DNA of 33,832 bases from Methanocorpusculum sp. (lineage in GTDB: Archaea; Halobacteriota; Methanomicrobia; Methanomicrobiales; Methanocorpusculaceae): assembly GCA_029987235.1 (NCBI GenBank), contig DALTWF010000018.1:1-33832 (forward strand), given 5' to 3'. Positions 9,401-18,186 of the stretch are shown here, piece after piece (position 1 is the stretch's first letter; every line of letters starts with the position of its first letter). Below the pieces are notes generated by a model that saw only the letters and a program-made list of their open reading frames with translations, was not told the DNA's origin and made no database searches. A program made the translations under genes and the position numbers.

Positions 9401-10813
9401 ACCATGAATGATGGCAGCATCACTGACTGCACTGCCGGAAATTACGGCGGCGCCGTATCAGTTTACGGCGGCACATTCACCATGAAAAGCGGCAGCATCG
9501 CTGACTGTAGTGCCGTAAATAACGGCGGCGGCATATATATTTCCGGCCTCAGCGGCAATGCCGCATTCACCATGGAAAGCGGCAGCATAACCGCATGTAC
9601 TGCAGATCTGGACGGCGGAGGCGTCTATGCTTTAGGAGGGGCAATCACCATCAAAAATGGTGAAATTACCGGCTGCAAAGCAACCCAGAACGGCGGCGGC
9701 GGCGTTGGAGTAAACAGCGGTACCCTCACCATGGAAGGCGGCGAAATCAAAAACTGTGAAGCAGTTGGTGTAAACGGCTACGCCGGCGGTGCCTATGTTT
9801 ACGGCACATTCACTATGTCCGGCGGCAGCATCACCGGATGTAAAGGAACTATGTTGAACGGCGGAGTATGTATCTCGCCTGACACTCCGTTTAATGTATC
9901 CGGTTCCGCAGAAATCACCGGCAACACGCTTTCTTCAGGGGAAGAAACCAACCTTTACCTCTGGTCAGACTCCTTACTCAACCTTATCGGCGACTTCACC
10001 GGTTCAATCGGCATCTCTTATGCCGGAGCAGAGCCGGCGGCCGGTCTGAAGTTCGGTACCTTCGTTTCCGGTACCGGTGCAGAAAACTTCTTCGCAGACA
10101 AAGGTACCTTAATCGGTACCATTTCCGGTACTGACCTCAGATGGCCGGCTCCGACACCGGCTTCCGGCGGCTCTTCCGACACCGGTTCCGGAAACTACAC
10201 CGAATACCCGAGAACTGCTGACGGAAACGGCGGCGTAATCTCTTTCGGCACCAGCAAAAACGTGAAAGCACTTGAACTTGCCGAAGGTGTCAAAGGCGAA
10301 GTTATCCTCAAGACAAAGACCAGTGAGAAAGGTCCGGAAGGAAAGGAATCCCTCCTTGTCTTTGAAATCAACATCAGAAACTACCCGACAGGAACCCCGG
10401 CAACGATTATATACGAATTCCCGCTTACCGAGATTGAAAAGACTGGACACACCCCGGCAGACTACATCCTGATGCACAAGGACACTGACGACACCTGGTC
10501 CGAACTGCCGACCACCTATAAAGAAGAAGGCAAGAAAGCGGTTTACACCGCAGTCACGACTGCATTCTCACCGTTTGCAGTTGTCTACGCTGAGGACGCA
10601 GCAAAACCGGAGGAAACAGAGTCGGTTGCTGAACCGACAGAAGTCACGACTGCAGTGCCGACCGAAGTCGTGACAGAAGTACCGACTGCCGAGCCGGTAA
10701 AGACCGCAGCACCGACTGCAGTGCCGACCAAAGCAGCAAAGAGCCCGCTTGCATTAGGCGGCATCCTTGCCGGACTTGCCGCGGCAGGTCTGCTGTTTGG
10801 CAGAAGAGAGTAA
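6476..10813 (+). CDS. Giant beta-helix adhesin-like surface protein with C-terminal membrane anchor
   Basis: A 1445-residue exported protein. The N-terminal segment (about 28-50) is a signal peptide after a long basic region. It is followed by two homologous modules, each opening with 'LDLNG.TL.AA..NRLFT' and 'D..GGG.LTGGN' (about residue 85 and again near 925). Module 1 carries about 23 repeats of 20-30 residues of the form GGGVY...FTM.GGSITGCTA; module 2 carries about seven. These resemble polymorphic-outer-membrane-protein (Pmp-type) or right-handed beta-helix repeats. Residues about 1245-1375 resemble the PGF-pre-PGF type of domain. A Thr/Pro/Val stalk (about 1375-1420) then leads to a hydrophobic anchor 'LALGGILAGLAAAGLLFG' ending in RRE, as in archaeal S-layer-attached proteins. 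The likely role is adhesion or host/particle contact (inferred). The DNA repeats are highly similar, and two are identical. Confidence 0.9.
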   Translation: MSGERKKTKMRTASAERTTPAGNFLKARTILGITLVLLLAAALFCGAGAADPSGTAINDLTGLAIAAISGGTYYLNADISDVSNVTISADFTLDLNGKTLTAASDNRLFTVISGKTFTLKDSVGGGKLTGGNAEKGGGVYVDRGTFTMSGGSITNCKAEKGGGGVYVYNGKFTMEGSSSITGCTAGGGGGVYLSCDAHLDDCEFTMKDDSSIKDCTAEVGGGVYVNRCKFTMYGGSIKDCKAENGAKKGGGVHVYGMSGFYMSGGSITGCTATYGGGVSVFSRIEDGTADFIMWGGEITGCEATEDGGGVFAEYAGSLAMYGGSIKDCKATGSTGDGGGVFVVRGMINTFMSGGEIKNCTAVHFGGGVYFDDSPSDPSKFKMEGGSIINCTAENGGGVYNCDEFTMEGSSSISGCTAENGGGVYNCDEFTMEGSSSISGCTAKYGGGVYNCAEFTMTGGSITSCTATVSGGGVYIDSGTFSMFSGSSISDCKAYQGGGVSNYDGTFSIIGGSIAGCTADASGGGVFNQEEVTMFGGSITGCKAVSGGGVYGEGMFTMSGGSIKDCNVTDIGGGVYVATIGEFTMTGGSITGCTAKNGGGVNNGCEFTMTGGEIKNCTAENGGGVYNYGREFTMKDDSSIADCTANTYGGGVYVVYYCEFTMEGSSSITGCNAEYGGGVHNYGEFTMKDDSSITGCTATYLGGGVYNEGNSEFHMKDDSSITGCKAYCGSVSITSVASGAGSTAGDEEMQNGGGVYNDGTFAMTGGSITGCTAANNGSGAYNNGTLTMSGMALIGEDNDIFLGSDRKITLGSDGFADYTYGARNITSKIKLKSTVIVDDIAATGKLSPRNFYYKGDIPFSLIKVGNQLILGNAAKIEGGSEYVSVNDAFEAADAGDTIVLLGGSILRDEITIDGSNVNSATLDLNGSTLYAAPNNRLFTINSGASFNLTDSIGGGRLTGGNVTGSGGAVSVSGGTFTMNDGSITDCTAGNYGGAVSVYGGTFTMKSGSIADCSAVNNGGGIYISGLSGNAAFTMESGSITACTADLDGGGVYALGGAITIKNGEITGCKATQNGGGGVGVNSGTLTMEGGEIKNCEAVGVNGYAGGAYVYGTFTMSGGSITGCKGTMLNGGVCISPDTPFNVSGSAEITGNTLSSGEETNLYLWSDSLLNLIGDFTGSIGISYAGAEPAAGLKFGTFVSGTGAENFFADKGTLIGTISGTDLRWPAPTPASGGSSDTGSGNYTEYPRTADGNGGVISFGTSKNVKALELAEGVKGEVILKTKTSEKGPEGKESLLVFEINIRNYPTGTPATIIYEFPLTEIEKTGHTPADYILMHKDTDDTWSELPTTYKEEGKKAVYTAVTTAFSPFAVVYAEDAAKPEETESVAEPTEVTTAVPTEVVTEVPTAEPVKTAAPTAVPTKAAKSPLALGGILAGLAAAGLLFGRRE
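6880..9870 (+). repeat. Array of degenerate GGGVY/FTM beta-helix coding repeats
   Basis: About 30 units of 60-90 bp share the words GGCGGCGGCGTGTAT, TTCACCATG and GGCAGCATCACCGGCTGTACTGC. Units are tightest between 7640 and 8640 and more diverged after 9350. The regular spacing comes from coding repeats and there are no spacers, so this is not a CRISPR array. Confidence 0.85.
7646..7795 (+). repeat. Perfect 75-bp tandem duplication inside the adhesin gene
   Basis: The 75-bp unit at 7646-7720 recurs without change at 7721-7795. It encodes one 25-residue beta-helix rung (NGGGVYNCDEFTMEGSSSIS plus GCTAE). A third, diverged copy begins at 7796. Exact identity amid diverged neighbours suggests a recent in-frame duplication. 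Confidence 0.85.
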
Positions 10814-10839
10814 TTCTCTTCCGGAATTTCTTTTTTTTT
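10804..10839 (+). terminator. Hairpin plus T9 terminator after the adhesin gene
   Basis: AAGAGA (10804-10809) and TCTCTT (10815-10820) form a stem across the stop codon. It is followed by TTCCGGAA and nine T (10831-10839). Confidence 0.6.
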
Positions 10840-11452
10840 GGATTTGGATTTCTGAACCGGTTCTGCAGGCGATAGCCCCCCGGAAGAGATTTGCGTTTAT
10901 CCGGTGCGACACGAGGCTGTAAACGAGAATTGCTTATGAAAAAGCGCTTCCCTCTCCATCGGGGAAATCCTACCATGGCATGCGCGTTTGGAAACGAACG
11001 GGTGTGAAGCCCATGGGACAACGCGGGAAAAACAGGTAATCCAACCTGTTCTACTGCCAGGATAGAAATAGTGCATCATGGAGAGCACAAGTGAACCTTT
11101 GTAAGGGTCGTAACGCAAAAAAGGTGAAACGGATTGATACACCTTAACCAAAACGATAAGGCAGGCGGCTTATATTATCGAATTATATATAGGCAGATGA
11201 GACACAGTCCTGCGCGGTCTAGAGAAGGCTCCTAAAATGTACACGAAAACTATTCCGTTTACGGAACGTGGTAAACCATCTACACCTCTGAAAAGGTATC
11301 TGACCCAAGGAAAAGAAATGGTGTGGACGGCAAAGGAAGAAGTAAAAATGCGAAAGCCGCCACTAACCCCGGCGGATAGAGGGCTTATCCCTCAACTCGA
11401 AAGAGTGCAGACTTACTAAAAGTATTTCAAGACGAAAGAGAGAGGCAAACCA

Positions 11453-12913
11453 ATGAACGATAACCACTTAATGACAGAGAAACCCTCTGAGACGTTATCC
11501 AACTCAAGACTTGCTTATTCCAAAATCAACTGGAACAAAGCAGAAAAAACAGTGAAACGGCTGCAAACTCGAATCGCCAAGGCTACTAAAGAAAAGAAAT
11601 GGAACAAAGTCAGAAGATTAACCTACTTACTTACCCATTCATACTACGCGAAACTCCTCGCAGTAAGGAAAGTTACCACTAACAGAGGCAAAAGAACTCC
11701 GGGAGTGGACAAAAGAACTCTGGACAACCGCTGAAAGTAAAATTGAGGCAGTGCTCAGACTTACCGACAAGAGATACCATGCGAAACCACTTCGCAGGGT
11801 AATCATAGAGAAGAAAGGGAAAACGACTAAGCGACCGCTTAGCATTTCCTGCATGTATGACAGGGCAATGCAGGCTCTCTACGCCCTCGCCCTTCAACCA
11901 ATCGCCGAAACCTTAGGGGATACCCCCTCCTTTGGTTTTAGACTGGGAAGAAGCGCACAAGACGCCCTTACCTATATTTATTCAACCCAGAGCCAGAAAA
12001 CTGCTCCGGTCTGGATTTTAGAAGGGGATATCAAAGGATGTTTTGACCACATCAGTCACGACTGGTTAATGCACAACATTCCAATGGATAAGTCGATTCT
12101 GGCTCAATTTTTAAAAGCCGGATACGTGTATGAGGACAAACTATTTTCAACAGATGAAGGAACTCCGCAAGGAGGTATAATCTCTCCGATTCTGGCGAAT
12201 ATGGTATTAAATGGAATTCAGAAACTATTGTCTGACAATTTCAGGAGAAAGAAGGTCAACTTTGCACGCTATGCAGATGATTTTATTGTCACCGCTGAAT
12301 CAAAGGAAGTTGCTGAAAAAGCCAAAGAACTAATACACGACTTTCTGAAACTGCGTGGACTGGAACTCTCAGAGGAAAAGACTGTCATCACTCGTATTGA
12401 AGATGGTTTCAATTTCCTTAGATGGAATTTCAGGAAATACAATGGCTCGATGATTATTAAGCCGTCTAAGAAAAGTATTGAGAATCTGCTAGACAAGTTA
12501 AGATTAACACTCAAAAAAGGGGAAGCACTTGCTCAGGATGAACTGATTAAGAGGCTGAATCCTATTCTGAAAGGCTGGTCAAACTATCATAAATGTTCAT
12601 GTGCCAAAGAGGTCTTTGCATCAATAGAACATATTCTGTTTGAAATGCTGGTAAAATGGGCTATGCACAGGCATCATAGTAAAGGCTGGAACTGGATATG
12701 CGACAAGTACTGGCATACTGCAGGGAAACGGAATTGGGTATTTAAAACAGATAAGGAAGAGCTATTTAGATCTCCTCAGTTCCTATTAGGAGACACAAGT
12801 TTCTGAAATTAGATATGAATCCATTCTTAAATCAGGACTACTTTACAAGTCGTTTTGCAAAATCTAAGACTATTTTCACATCTCAAAATAATAACCGCTC
12901 AAAAGAGTGTTGA
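11453..12913 (+). pseudogene. Group II intron reverse transcriptase/maturase, broken by two frameshifts
   Basis: Three pieces in two frames add up to one protein of about 486 residues. Piece 1 (from ATG 11453) has the N-terminal RT0/RT1 pattern 'INWNKAEKTVKRLQTRIAKA' and ends '...GKRTPGVDK'. Frame then shifts by one base in AAAA (11711-11714), after which 'WTTAESKIEAVLRLTDKRYH' continues. The middle piece runs to a stop at 12804. It carries the RT core including YADD (12270-12281), then the maturase X domain 'LNPILKGWSNYHKCSCAKE'. Near 12765-12776 the frame shifts back, and 'SSVPIRRHKFLKLDMNPFL' matches the usual C-terminal continuation, ending at 12913. No HNH endonuclease motif is seen. Neighbouring genes of 680-1445 codons are intact, so decay is more likely than sequencing error. 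Splicing could still be supported in trans by another maturase. Confidence 0.88.
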
Positions 12914-12920
12914 GATACAT

Positions 12921-12954
12921 GAGCCGTGTGCGGTGAAAGTCGCACGCACGGTTC
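12921..12954 (+). ncRNA. Group II intron domain V
   Basis: The 34-nt hairpin starts GAGCCGTGTGCGG and ends CGCACGCACGGTTC, with a GTGAAAGT-type loop. The AGC catalytic triad is at 12922-12924. This is the catalytic core of group II introns and the strongest single piece of evidence for the element. Confidence 0.95.
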
Positions 12955-12995
12955 TTGGAAGGCGGGGAGGGAGTAATCCCTTCTTGCTATTCGAC

Positions 12996-13256
12996 CGATT
13001 TTTTACCCGCCGAAGCAAAAAAGAAAAACGGCGGCCAACCCCGGCAAAAGCAAAAAAAAAAAGAAAACAGGGCGCGAACCGCACAAAAAACCCCGGAAAA
13101 AACCACTCATTTCTTTTCAAAACAAAAAATAACCACCTGACATTTTTTTACCCCTGACCCCCTGTCACCGCCGCCCCGTCTCTTTATAAATGACACACCC
13201 AACCCATCATAACATATATTTTCTATCCCGACACCATAATATATGGTAAAAATAAC
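12996..13256 (+). promoter_or_regulatory. Intergenic region with promoter of the PIN-ATPase/leuS operon
   Basis: An A-rich stretch without a supported gene. Two TATA-like elements are visible: TTTATAAA at 13183-13190 (leader about 44 nt) and ACATATAT at 13212-13219 (leader about 15 nt). GGTAA at 13245-13249 is a weak RBS for the ATG at 13257. Confidence 0.45.
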
Positions 13257-15305
13257 ATGATACTCGTACCAGATACCAGTGTCGTCATAGACGGCCGCGT
13301 TACCGCCCTTATCGAGAAAGGGGAATACCGTGACGCAACTATAATCATACCTGAAGCAGTCTTCGCCGAACTCGAAGCGCAGGCCAACCAGGGACGCGAG
13401 ACCGGCTTTTCAGGTCTCGTTGAACTCCAGAAACTTTGTGAACTGGAAAAACAGCATATCATAACCTTAAAACACGTAGGCAGCCGCCCCAAGCTCGAAC
13501 AGGTCAAACTCGCCGGCGGAGGAGAAATCGATTCCATGATTCGCGCAGTCGCCATCGAAAACCACGCCACCTTCCTGACATCAGACTACGTCCAGGCACA
13601 GGTTGCCAAAGCAAAAGGCCTTGAAGTCGTATTCTTAAAACCCGAATGCGGCGACAACTTCGCACCTCTCTTAATCGATGACTTCTTCGACGAAAACACC
13701 TTCGCCGTCTACTTAAAAGAACGCGTCCCGCCCTGCGCCCGCAAAGGCACCATCCGTGAATCCCGCCTTGTACAGATCCGTGAAACCCCCGCAACCGAGT
13801 ACGAACTCCGCGCAATCAGTCAGGAATGCCTCGAACGCGCCAAACGCCACCCCGACGGCTTCGTCGAAGTTGAACTCCCCGGCGTCACCGTAAGCCAGAT
13901 AGGCTCCATGCGCATCACAACCACCCGCCCCCCCTTCTCCGACGGTATAGAAATCACCATCGTCCGCCCGACCCGCGAAGTCTCCTTTGAATCCTACAAC
14001 TTCGCCGCAGCATTAAAAGAACGTCTGCGGACCGACAAAGGCGGCATGCTCATCGTCGGCACCCCCGGCTCCGGCAAATCCACCCTTGAACAAAACATCG
14101 CCACCTACCTTGCCGGCGAAAACTACATCGTCAAAACCATCGAATCCCCCCGCGACCTTATGGTCCCAGACAAAATCACCCAGTACACCTCCCTTGACGG
14201 CAGCATCGCCGCAACCGGCGAAGTACTGACACTCCTGCGTCCCGACTACGTCATATTTGACGAAATGCGCAGAAGCGAAGAACTTGCTGTCTACGCCGAC
14301 CTCAGACTCTCTGGAATCAAAGTCATCGGCGGTCTCCATGCAAAATCCGCACTCGACGCACTCATCCGCCTCTCAAGCCTCGTGGACTTAAATCTGATAC
14401 CGCAGATAGTCTCCACCATGGTCTTTGTCAAAACAGGCGATATCTCTGAAATCTACAATATCTCCACCGGATTCGGCGTACCAAAAGCCCTCGAACAACT
14501 TGGCGACCCCCAGGTCCGCCCGATTGTCAGACTCACCAACGTCCTTACGCAGTCCGTTTCTGCAGAAGCCTTCCGATACGAAGGCGAAGTCATGGTCACC
14601 CCTGCTACCGGCCTTGCCAAAGTTGAACCGGTAACGACCGAACCACCGAAACAACCTGCAAAACCGACCCAGGCACCTGCAGCCGCTCCCGCCCCCGCAC
14701 CGGCACAGACGGTGAAAGCAGCCCCTGCCCCCGCCGAAGAAAAACCGGAAGAATGCGAAACTGAAGAACCCCGTACCACATCCCCGATACACTCCATGCC
14801 TACCTACGAAGTCACCGAAGACAACCCGGCATGGGTAGTTCTCGAAAAAGAAATCCAGAACGAAATGATTCGCTTTACCGAAGGCGAAATCATCGTCCGC
14901 ATGATTTCCGACACCAAAGCCGCCGTCTACATTGAAGATATCGACGTACCCGCTGCAATCGGCAAAGCCGGCAAAAACATCGCCTCCGTTGTCAGCAAAG
15001 TCGGCATTGGAATCGACGTCCGCCCGCTATCAGACCATCCGGGGAGGGAGACCCTAAAAGAGGTCCAGACACCCCGCGCGGGTCCGGGAAACCTCAAAAT
15101 AAGAAGCGAGAAAAAACAGATTTCCATCATCTGCCCGGAATACAAAGGCAAAATTGTTGACCTCTTCTCCGGAAAAGAATACCTCTTCACCGCAACCGTG
15201 GACGAAGCAGGTGAAATCCATCTCGCAAGAAACTCAAGTATCGCATCCGAAATGATAAGAAGATACGGCGCAGGCGAAGAACTGAAAATCCGCCCCGTTG
15301 ATTAA
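13257..15305 (+). CDS. PIN domain / ATPase / KH domain protein (COG1855-like)
   Basis: A 682-residue archaeal protein. Residues about 1-140 form a PIN nuclease-like domain ('LVPDTSVVIDGR' with acidic residues, then 'IIIPEAVFAELEAQA'). Residues about 225-440 form a secretion/pilus-type (VirB11/PilT-like) ATPase with Walker A GTPGSGKST (268-276) and Walker B IFDE (Asp335-Glu336). A Pro/Ala-rich linker (about 465-515) follows. The C-terminal part has a KH-type RNA-binding motif, 'AAIGKAGKNIASVVSKVGI' (about 560-580). The family is widespread in euryarchaea and probably acts in RNA metabolism; the exact role is not established. It ends 13 nt before leuS, so the two are co-transcribed. Codons are strongly C-ending, suggesting high expression. 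Confidence 0.9.
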   Translation: MILVPDTSVVIDGRVTALIEKGEYRDATIIIPEAVFAELEAQANQGRETGFSGLVELQKLCELEKQHIITLKHVGSRPKLEQVKLAGGGEIDSMIRAVAIENHATFLTSDYVQAQVAKAKGLEVVFLKPECGDNFAPLLIDDFFDENTFAVYLKERVPPCARKGTIRESRLVQIRETPATEYELRAISQECLERAKRHPDGFVEVELPGVTVSQIGSMRITTTRPPFSDGIEITIVRPTREVSFESYNFAAALKERLRTDKGGMLIVGTPGSGKSTLEQNIATYLAGENYIVKTIESPRDLMVPDKITQYTSLDGSIAATGEVLTLLRPDYVIFDEMRRSEELAVYADLRLSGIKVIGGLHAKSALDALIRLSSLVDLNLIPQIVSTMVFVKTGDISEIYNISTGFGVPKALEQLGDPQVRPIVRLTNVLTQSVSAEAFRYEGEVMVTPATGLAKVEPVTTEPPKQPAKPTQAPAAAPAPAPAQTVKAAPAPAEEKPEECETEEPRTTSPIHSMPTYEVTEDNPAWVVLEKEIQNEMIRFTEGEIIVRMISDTKAAVYIEDIDVPAAIGKAGKNIASVVSKVGIGIDVRPLSDHPGRETLKEVQTPRAGPGNLKIRSEKKQISIICPEYKGKIVDLFSGKEYLFTATVDEAGEIHLARNSSIASEMIRRYGAGEELKIRPVD

Positions 15306-15318
15306 GGTGAAATAAAAT

Positions 15319-18114
15319 ATGGCAAAAAATTTCGTAATGAATGAAATTGAACCGGCAATCCGCGAAGAATGGCAGCCGGCTTTTGAATCGAATCCGAACC
15401 CGGAAAAAGACAAGTTATACGTAAACGTTGCATTCCCCTACCCCTCAGGCGCAATGCATGTCGGACACGGCAGAACCTACATTATCCCCGATGTAGTCGC
15501 CCGCTTCTGGAGAATGAGAGGAAAACAGGTCCTCTTCCCGATGGCATTCCACGTCACCGGAGCACCGGTTTTGGGAATTGCAAAACGTATTGCAAACAAA
15601 GATGAAAAGACCTTAAAACTCTACGGCGGTCTCTACCGCGTACCTCCGGCAACCCTTGAAAAGTTCACCGACCCGATCGTGATTGTGAACTACTTTGCCG
15701 ACGAATACCAGCGCGTAATGAAACAACTCGGTCTCTCCATCGACTGGAGACGCCGCTTCATCACCATCGACCCCCAGTACTCCAAGTTCATCGAATGGCA
15801 GTACTCCCACATCTACGCCCAGGGCAAAGTCCAGAAAGGCGAATATCCTGTAAGATACTGCCCGAACTGCGACCAGCCGGTAGGAGACCACGACCTCCTT
15901 GAAGGCGACTCTGCAGAAATCATGCACTACGTCTTCATCAAATTCGCCTTTGGGGATTACATCATTCCGTGTGCAACCCTGCGTCCGGAGACCATCTTCG
16001 GCGTCACCAACCTCTGGGCAAACCCCGAAGTTGAATATCTGAAAGCCGAAGTCGACGGCGAAAAATGGATTATCTCCGCAGAAGCCGCAAAGAAACTCGG
16101 AATGCAGAAGCACACCGTAAAAGAACTCGGCAAAATCAAAGGCAGCGAACTTGTAGACCAGTTCGCAAAGAATCCCTACACCGGTGCAGACGTACAGATT
16201 CTCCCTGCATCCTTCGTAGACCCCGACATGGCATCAGGACTTGTCATGTCCGTTCCGGCACACGCCCCGTTCGACTACATTGCACTCCGCGACCTGCAGG
16301 AAAAGGGCAAATACCCTGAAATCAAGCCCGTTTCCCTTGTAACCACCCCTGGCTACGGTGAAATCCCGGCTAAAGACATTGTCGAAAAATACAAGATTCC
16401 GAACCAGGACGACCCCCGCATGGATGAACTCACCCAGGAGTTATACACCGCAGAATTCTCCAAAGGCAAATTAAACGACCGCTGCGGCGAACACGCAGGA
16501 AAAGCGGTCCGCCAGGCACGCGAGGATGTTACTAAAGAGTTCGTTGAAAAGCGCGGTTCGATAATGTACCATGAAATGAGCGCAAAACGCGTCATCTGCA
16601 GATGCGGCAACCGCGTTTACGTCAGAATCCTTGACGACCAGTGGTTCATCAACTATGGTAATCCGGAATGGAAGAAACAGATTCACGAAGTCATGCCCAA
16701 TGTTTCCCTTGTACCGCCGGAAGTCAGAGCCGAGTTTGAAAGAACCATCGACTGGCTGAAAGAATGGCCCTGCTCAAGACGTGTCGGTCTCGGAACCCGT
16801 GTTCCGTGGGACAACAAATGGCTCTTTGAACCGCTGTCGGATTCGACCATCTACATGGCTTACTACACCGTTTCCTACAAGTTAAAGGCAATTGCACCGG
16901 AAAAACTGACGCCTGCCGTTTTCGACTACATCTTCCTTGGAAAAGGAAACCCTGCAGACCTTCCGGTTGATGAAGCGACCGTAAAAGACCTGCGTGCCGA
17001 GTTCCTCTACTGGTACCCCTACGACTACCGCTTCAGTGCAAAAGACCTTATCTCAAACCACCTGACCTTCCAGATGTTCCACCACCGTGCAATTTTCCCC
17101 GACGAGCTTCAGCCGAAAGGAATGGTCGTTTTCGGCATGGGTCTCTTAAACGGTATGAAGATGTCCTCCTCCAAAGGAAACGTCTTCCTGCTTGAAGATG
17201 CGGCAAACGAGTTCGGTGCAGATACCGTCCGTATGTTCTTGGTCGGCAGCGCAGAGCCCTGGCAGGACTTTGACTGGAGAAACGAGCTTGTTCTTTCCGT
17301 CAAAAAGCAGATTGAGCGCATGTGGGGACTTGTCCTTGATGCAGAAAATGCAAGCGGTGAAACCCCGATTGATGCATGGCTCGTCTCCCGCATGCAGCGC
17401 AGAATCTCAGCAACCACCAAATGCCTTGAGAACTTCCAGACCCGCCAGGCACTGCAGGAGGCATACAACGGCGTTGTATCCGACCTTGCCTGGTACCGCA
17501 GACGGCTTTCCGGCAGAGCACCGGGTGCGGTCTTAAAAGAGATAATGTCTCAGTGGATAAGACTTCTTGCACCGGTTATCCCCTACACCGCAGAAGCACT
17601 CTGGAAAGAGACCGGACACGAAGGTCTTGTCTCCTTCGCACCCTGGCCTGCATGCGGACGTTCCAAGTTAAACAAGTCTGTTGAAATCTCCGAAGAGCTT
17701 CTCCAGAGAACCCTTGAAGATATCCAGTCCATCTTAAAACTCGTTCAGATTCAGGCAAAGAAGCTTACTCTCTTTATTGCTCCCGAGTGGAAGAAAGAAG
17801 TCTTTAAGATTGTTGCAACCGCTGAAGACAAACGCGCTGTCATGAAAACAGTAATGGCAGACTCCGCTCTTCGCGCAAAAGGAAAAGACGCAACCGATGC
17901 AACCCAGCAGACCATCAAACTCGTCCACTCCCTCTCGCCAGAACTTGCAGCGGCAGTTGCAGAAGGAATCGATGAAAAGCCGATTTTCAATGAAGCAATC
18001 GATTTCATCAGAAAAGAGTTCAATCTTGATGTGGAAATCATTGCAGCTGAAGACAGCACTCATCCCAAAGCACGTTCCGCATTACCGTTTAAACCGGCAA
18101 TCGTTGTTGAATAA
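15319..18114 (+). CDS. leuS: Leucyl-tRNA synthetase (archaeal type)
   Basis: A 931-residue class I synthetase that charges tRNA-Leu in the cytoplasm. The ATP-binding signatures are HVGHG (47-51, HIGH motif) and KMSSSKG (614-620, KMSKS motif). 'RYCPNCDQPVGDHD' (near 175) is the zinc-binding-type insertion, followed by the editing domain (about 200-430). The C-terminal region (about 690-931) fits the anticodon-binding and archaeal C-terminal domains. The length matches archaeal/eukaryal LeuRS (about 930-970) rather than bacterial (about 860). An RBS GGTGA (15307-15311) is 7 nt before the ATG. A hairpin and T-run follow the stop. Confidence 0.97.
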   Translation: MAKNFVMNEIEPAIREEWQPAFESNPNPEKDKLYVNVAFPYPSGAMHVGHGRTYIIPDVVARFWRMRGKQVLFPMAFHVTGAPVLGIAKRIANKDEKTLKLYGGLYRVPPATLEKFTDPIVIVNYFADEYQRVMKQLGLSIDWRRRFITIDPQYSKFIEWQYSHIYAQGKVQKGEYPVRYCPNCDQPVGDHDLLEGDSAEIMHYVFIKFAFGDYIIPCATLRPETIFGVTNLWANPEVEYLKAEVDGEKWIISAEAAKKLGMQKHTVKELGKIKGSELVDQFAKNPYTGADVQILPASFVDPDMASGLVMSVPAHAPFDYIALRDLQEKGKYPEIKPVSLVTTPGYGEIPAKDIVEKYKIPNQDDPRMDELTQELYTAEFSKGKLNDRCGEHAGKAVRQAREDVTKEFVEKRGSIMYHEMSAKRVICRCGNRVYVRILDDQWFINYGNPEWKKQIHEVMPNVSLVPPEVRAEFERTIDWLKEWPCSRRVGLGTRVPWDNKWLFEPLSDSTIYMAYYTVSYKLKAIAPEKLTPAVFDYIFLGKGNPADLPVDEATVKDLRAEFLYWYPYDYRFSAKDLISNHLTFQMFHHRAIFPDELQPKGMVVFGMGLLNGMKMSSSKGNVFLLEDAANEFGADTVRMFLVGSAEPWQDFDWRNELVLSVKKQIERMWGLVLDAENASGETPIDAWLVSRMQRRISATTKCLENFQTRQALQEAYNGVVSDLAWYRRRLSGRAPGAVLKEIMSQWIRLLAPVIPYTAEALWKETGHEGLVSFAPWPACGRSKLNKSVEISEELLQRTLEDIQSILKLVQIQAKKLTLFIAPEWKKEVFKIVATAEDKRAVMKTVMADSALRAKGKDATDATQQTIKLVHSLSPELAAAVAEGIDEKPIFNEAIDFIRKEFNLDVEIIAAEDSTHPKARSALPFKPAIVVE

Positions 18115-18115
18115 A

Positions 18116-18144
18116 CAGGATTTCATCCTGCTTTTATTTTTTTT
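18116..18144 (+). terminator. Terminator of the leuS operon
   Basis: CAGGAT-TTC-ATCCTG hairpin (about 18116-18130, starting 1-2 nt after the stop codon), followed by CTTTTA and a run of eight T. Confidence 0.8.
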
Positions 18145-18150
18145 ATAAAT

Positions 18151-18172
18151 TAAGGGAGGGTGAAAACACCCC
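18151..18172 (-). terminator. Hairpin downstream of the 31-codon ORF
   Basis: On the minus strand GGGGGTG-TTTT-CACCCTCCC forms a strong stem about 15 nt after the small ORF's stop. It is followed by AT-rich DNA and probably ends that transcript. Confidence 0.55.
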
Positions 18173-18186
18173 CGAAAATAATAGTA

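Larger units (their letters stand above)
10904..12995 (+). mobile_element. Group II intron (about 2.1 kb) with a degenerate intron-encoded protein
   Basis: The 5' end GTGCG at 10904 matches the GUGYG consensus. A structured 5' region of about 550 nt precedes the reverse-transcriptase reading frames. A typical domain V is at 12921-12954 and a domain VI-like hairpin follows. The 3' end is placed at ...TTCGAC (12995) by the usual AY ending; it may be a few bases off. A plausible exon-recognition pair exists: GGATAGA (11060-11066) can pair with TTTATCC (10896-10902) just before the 5' end, with one G-U. The intron sits in intergenic DNA between the adhesin terminator and the PIN-ATPase promoter, so insertion breaks no gene. 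Confidence 0.88.

Noticed and set aside
11237..11419. 60-codon ORF in the 5' part of the intron
   Set aside because: It lies in the region that folds into ribozyme domains, has no RBS and no family resemblance.
12855..13157. 100-codon Lys/Arg-rich ORF spanning the intron 3' end
   Set aside because: It runs through domain V, which is a structured RNA; its composition reflects the A-rich region.
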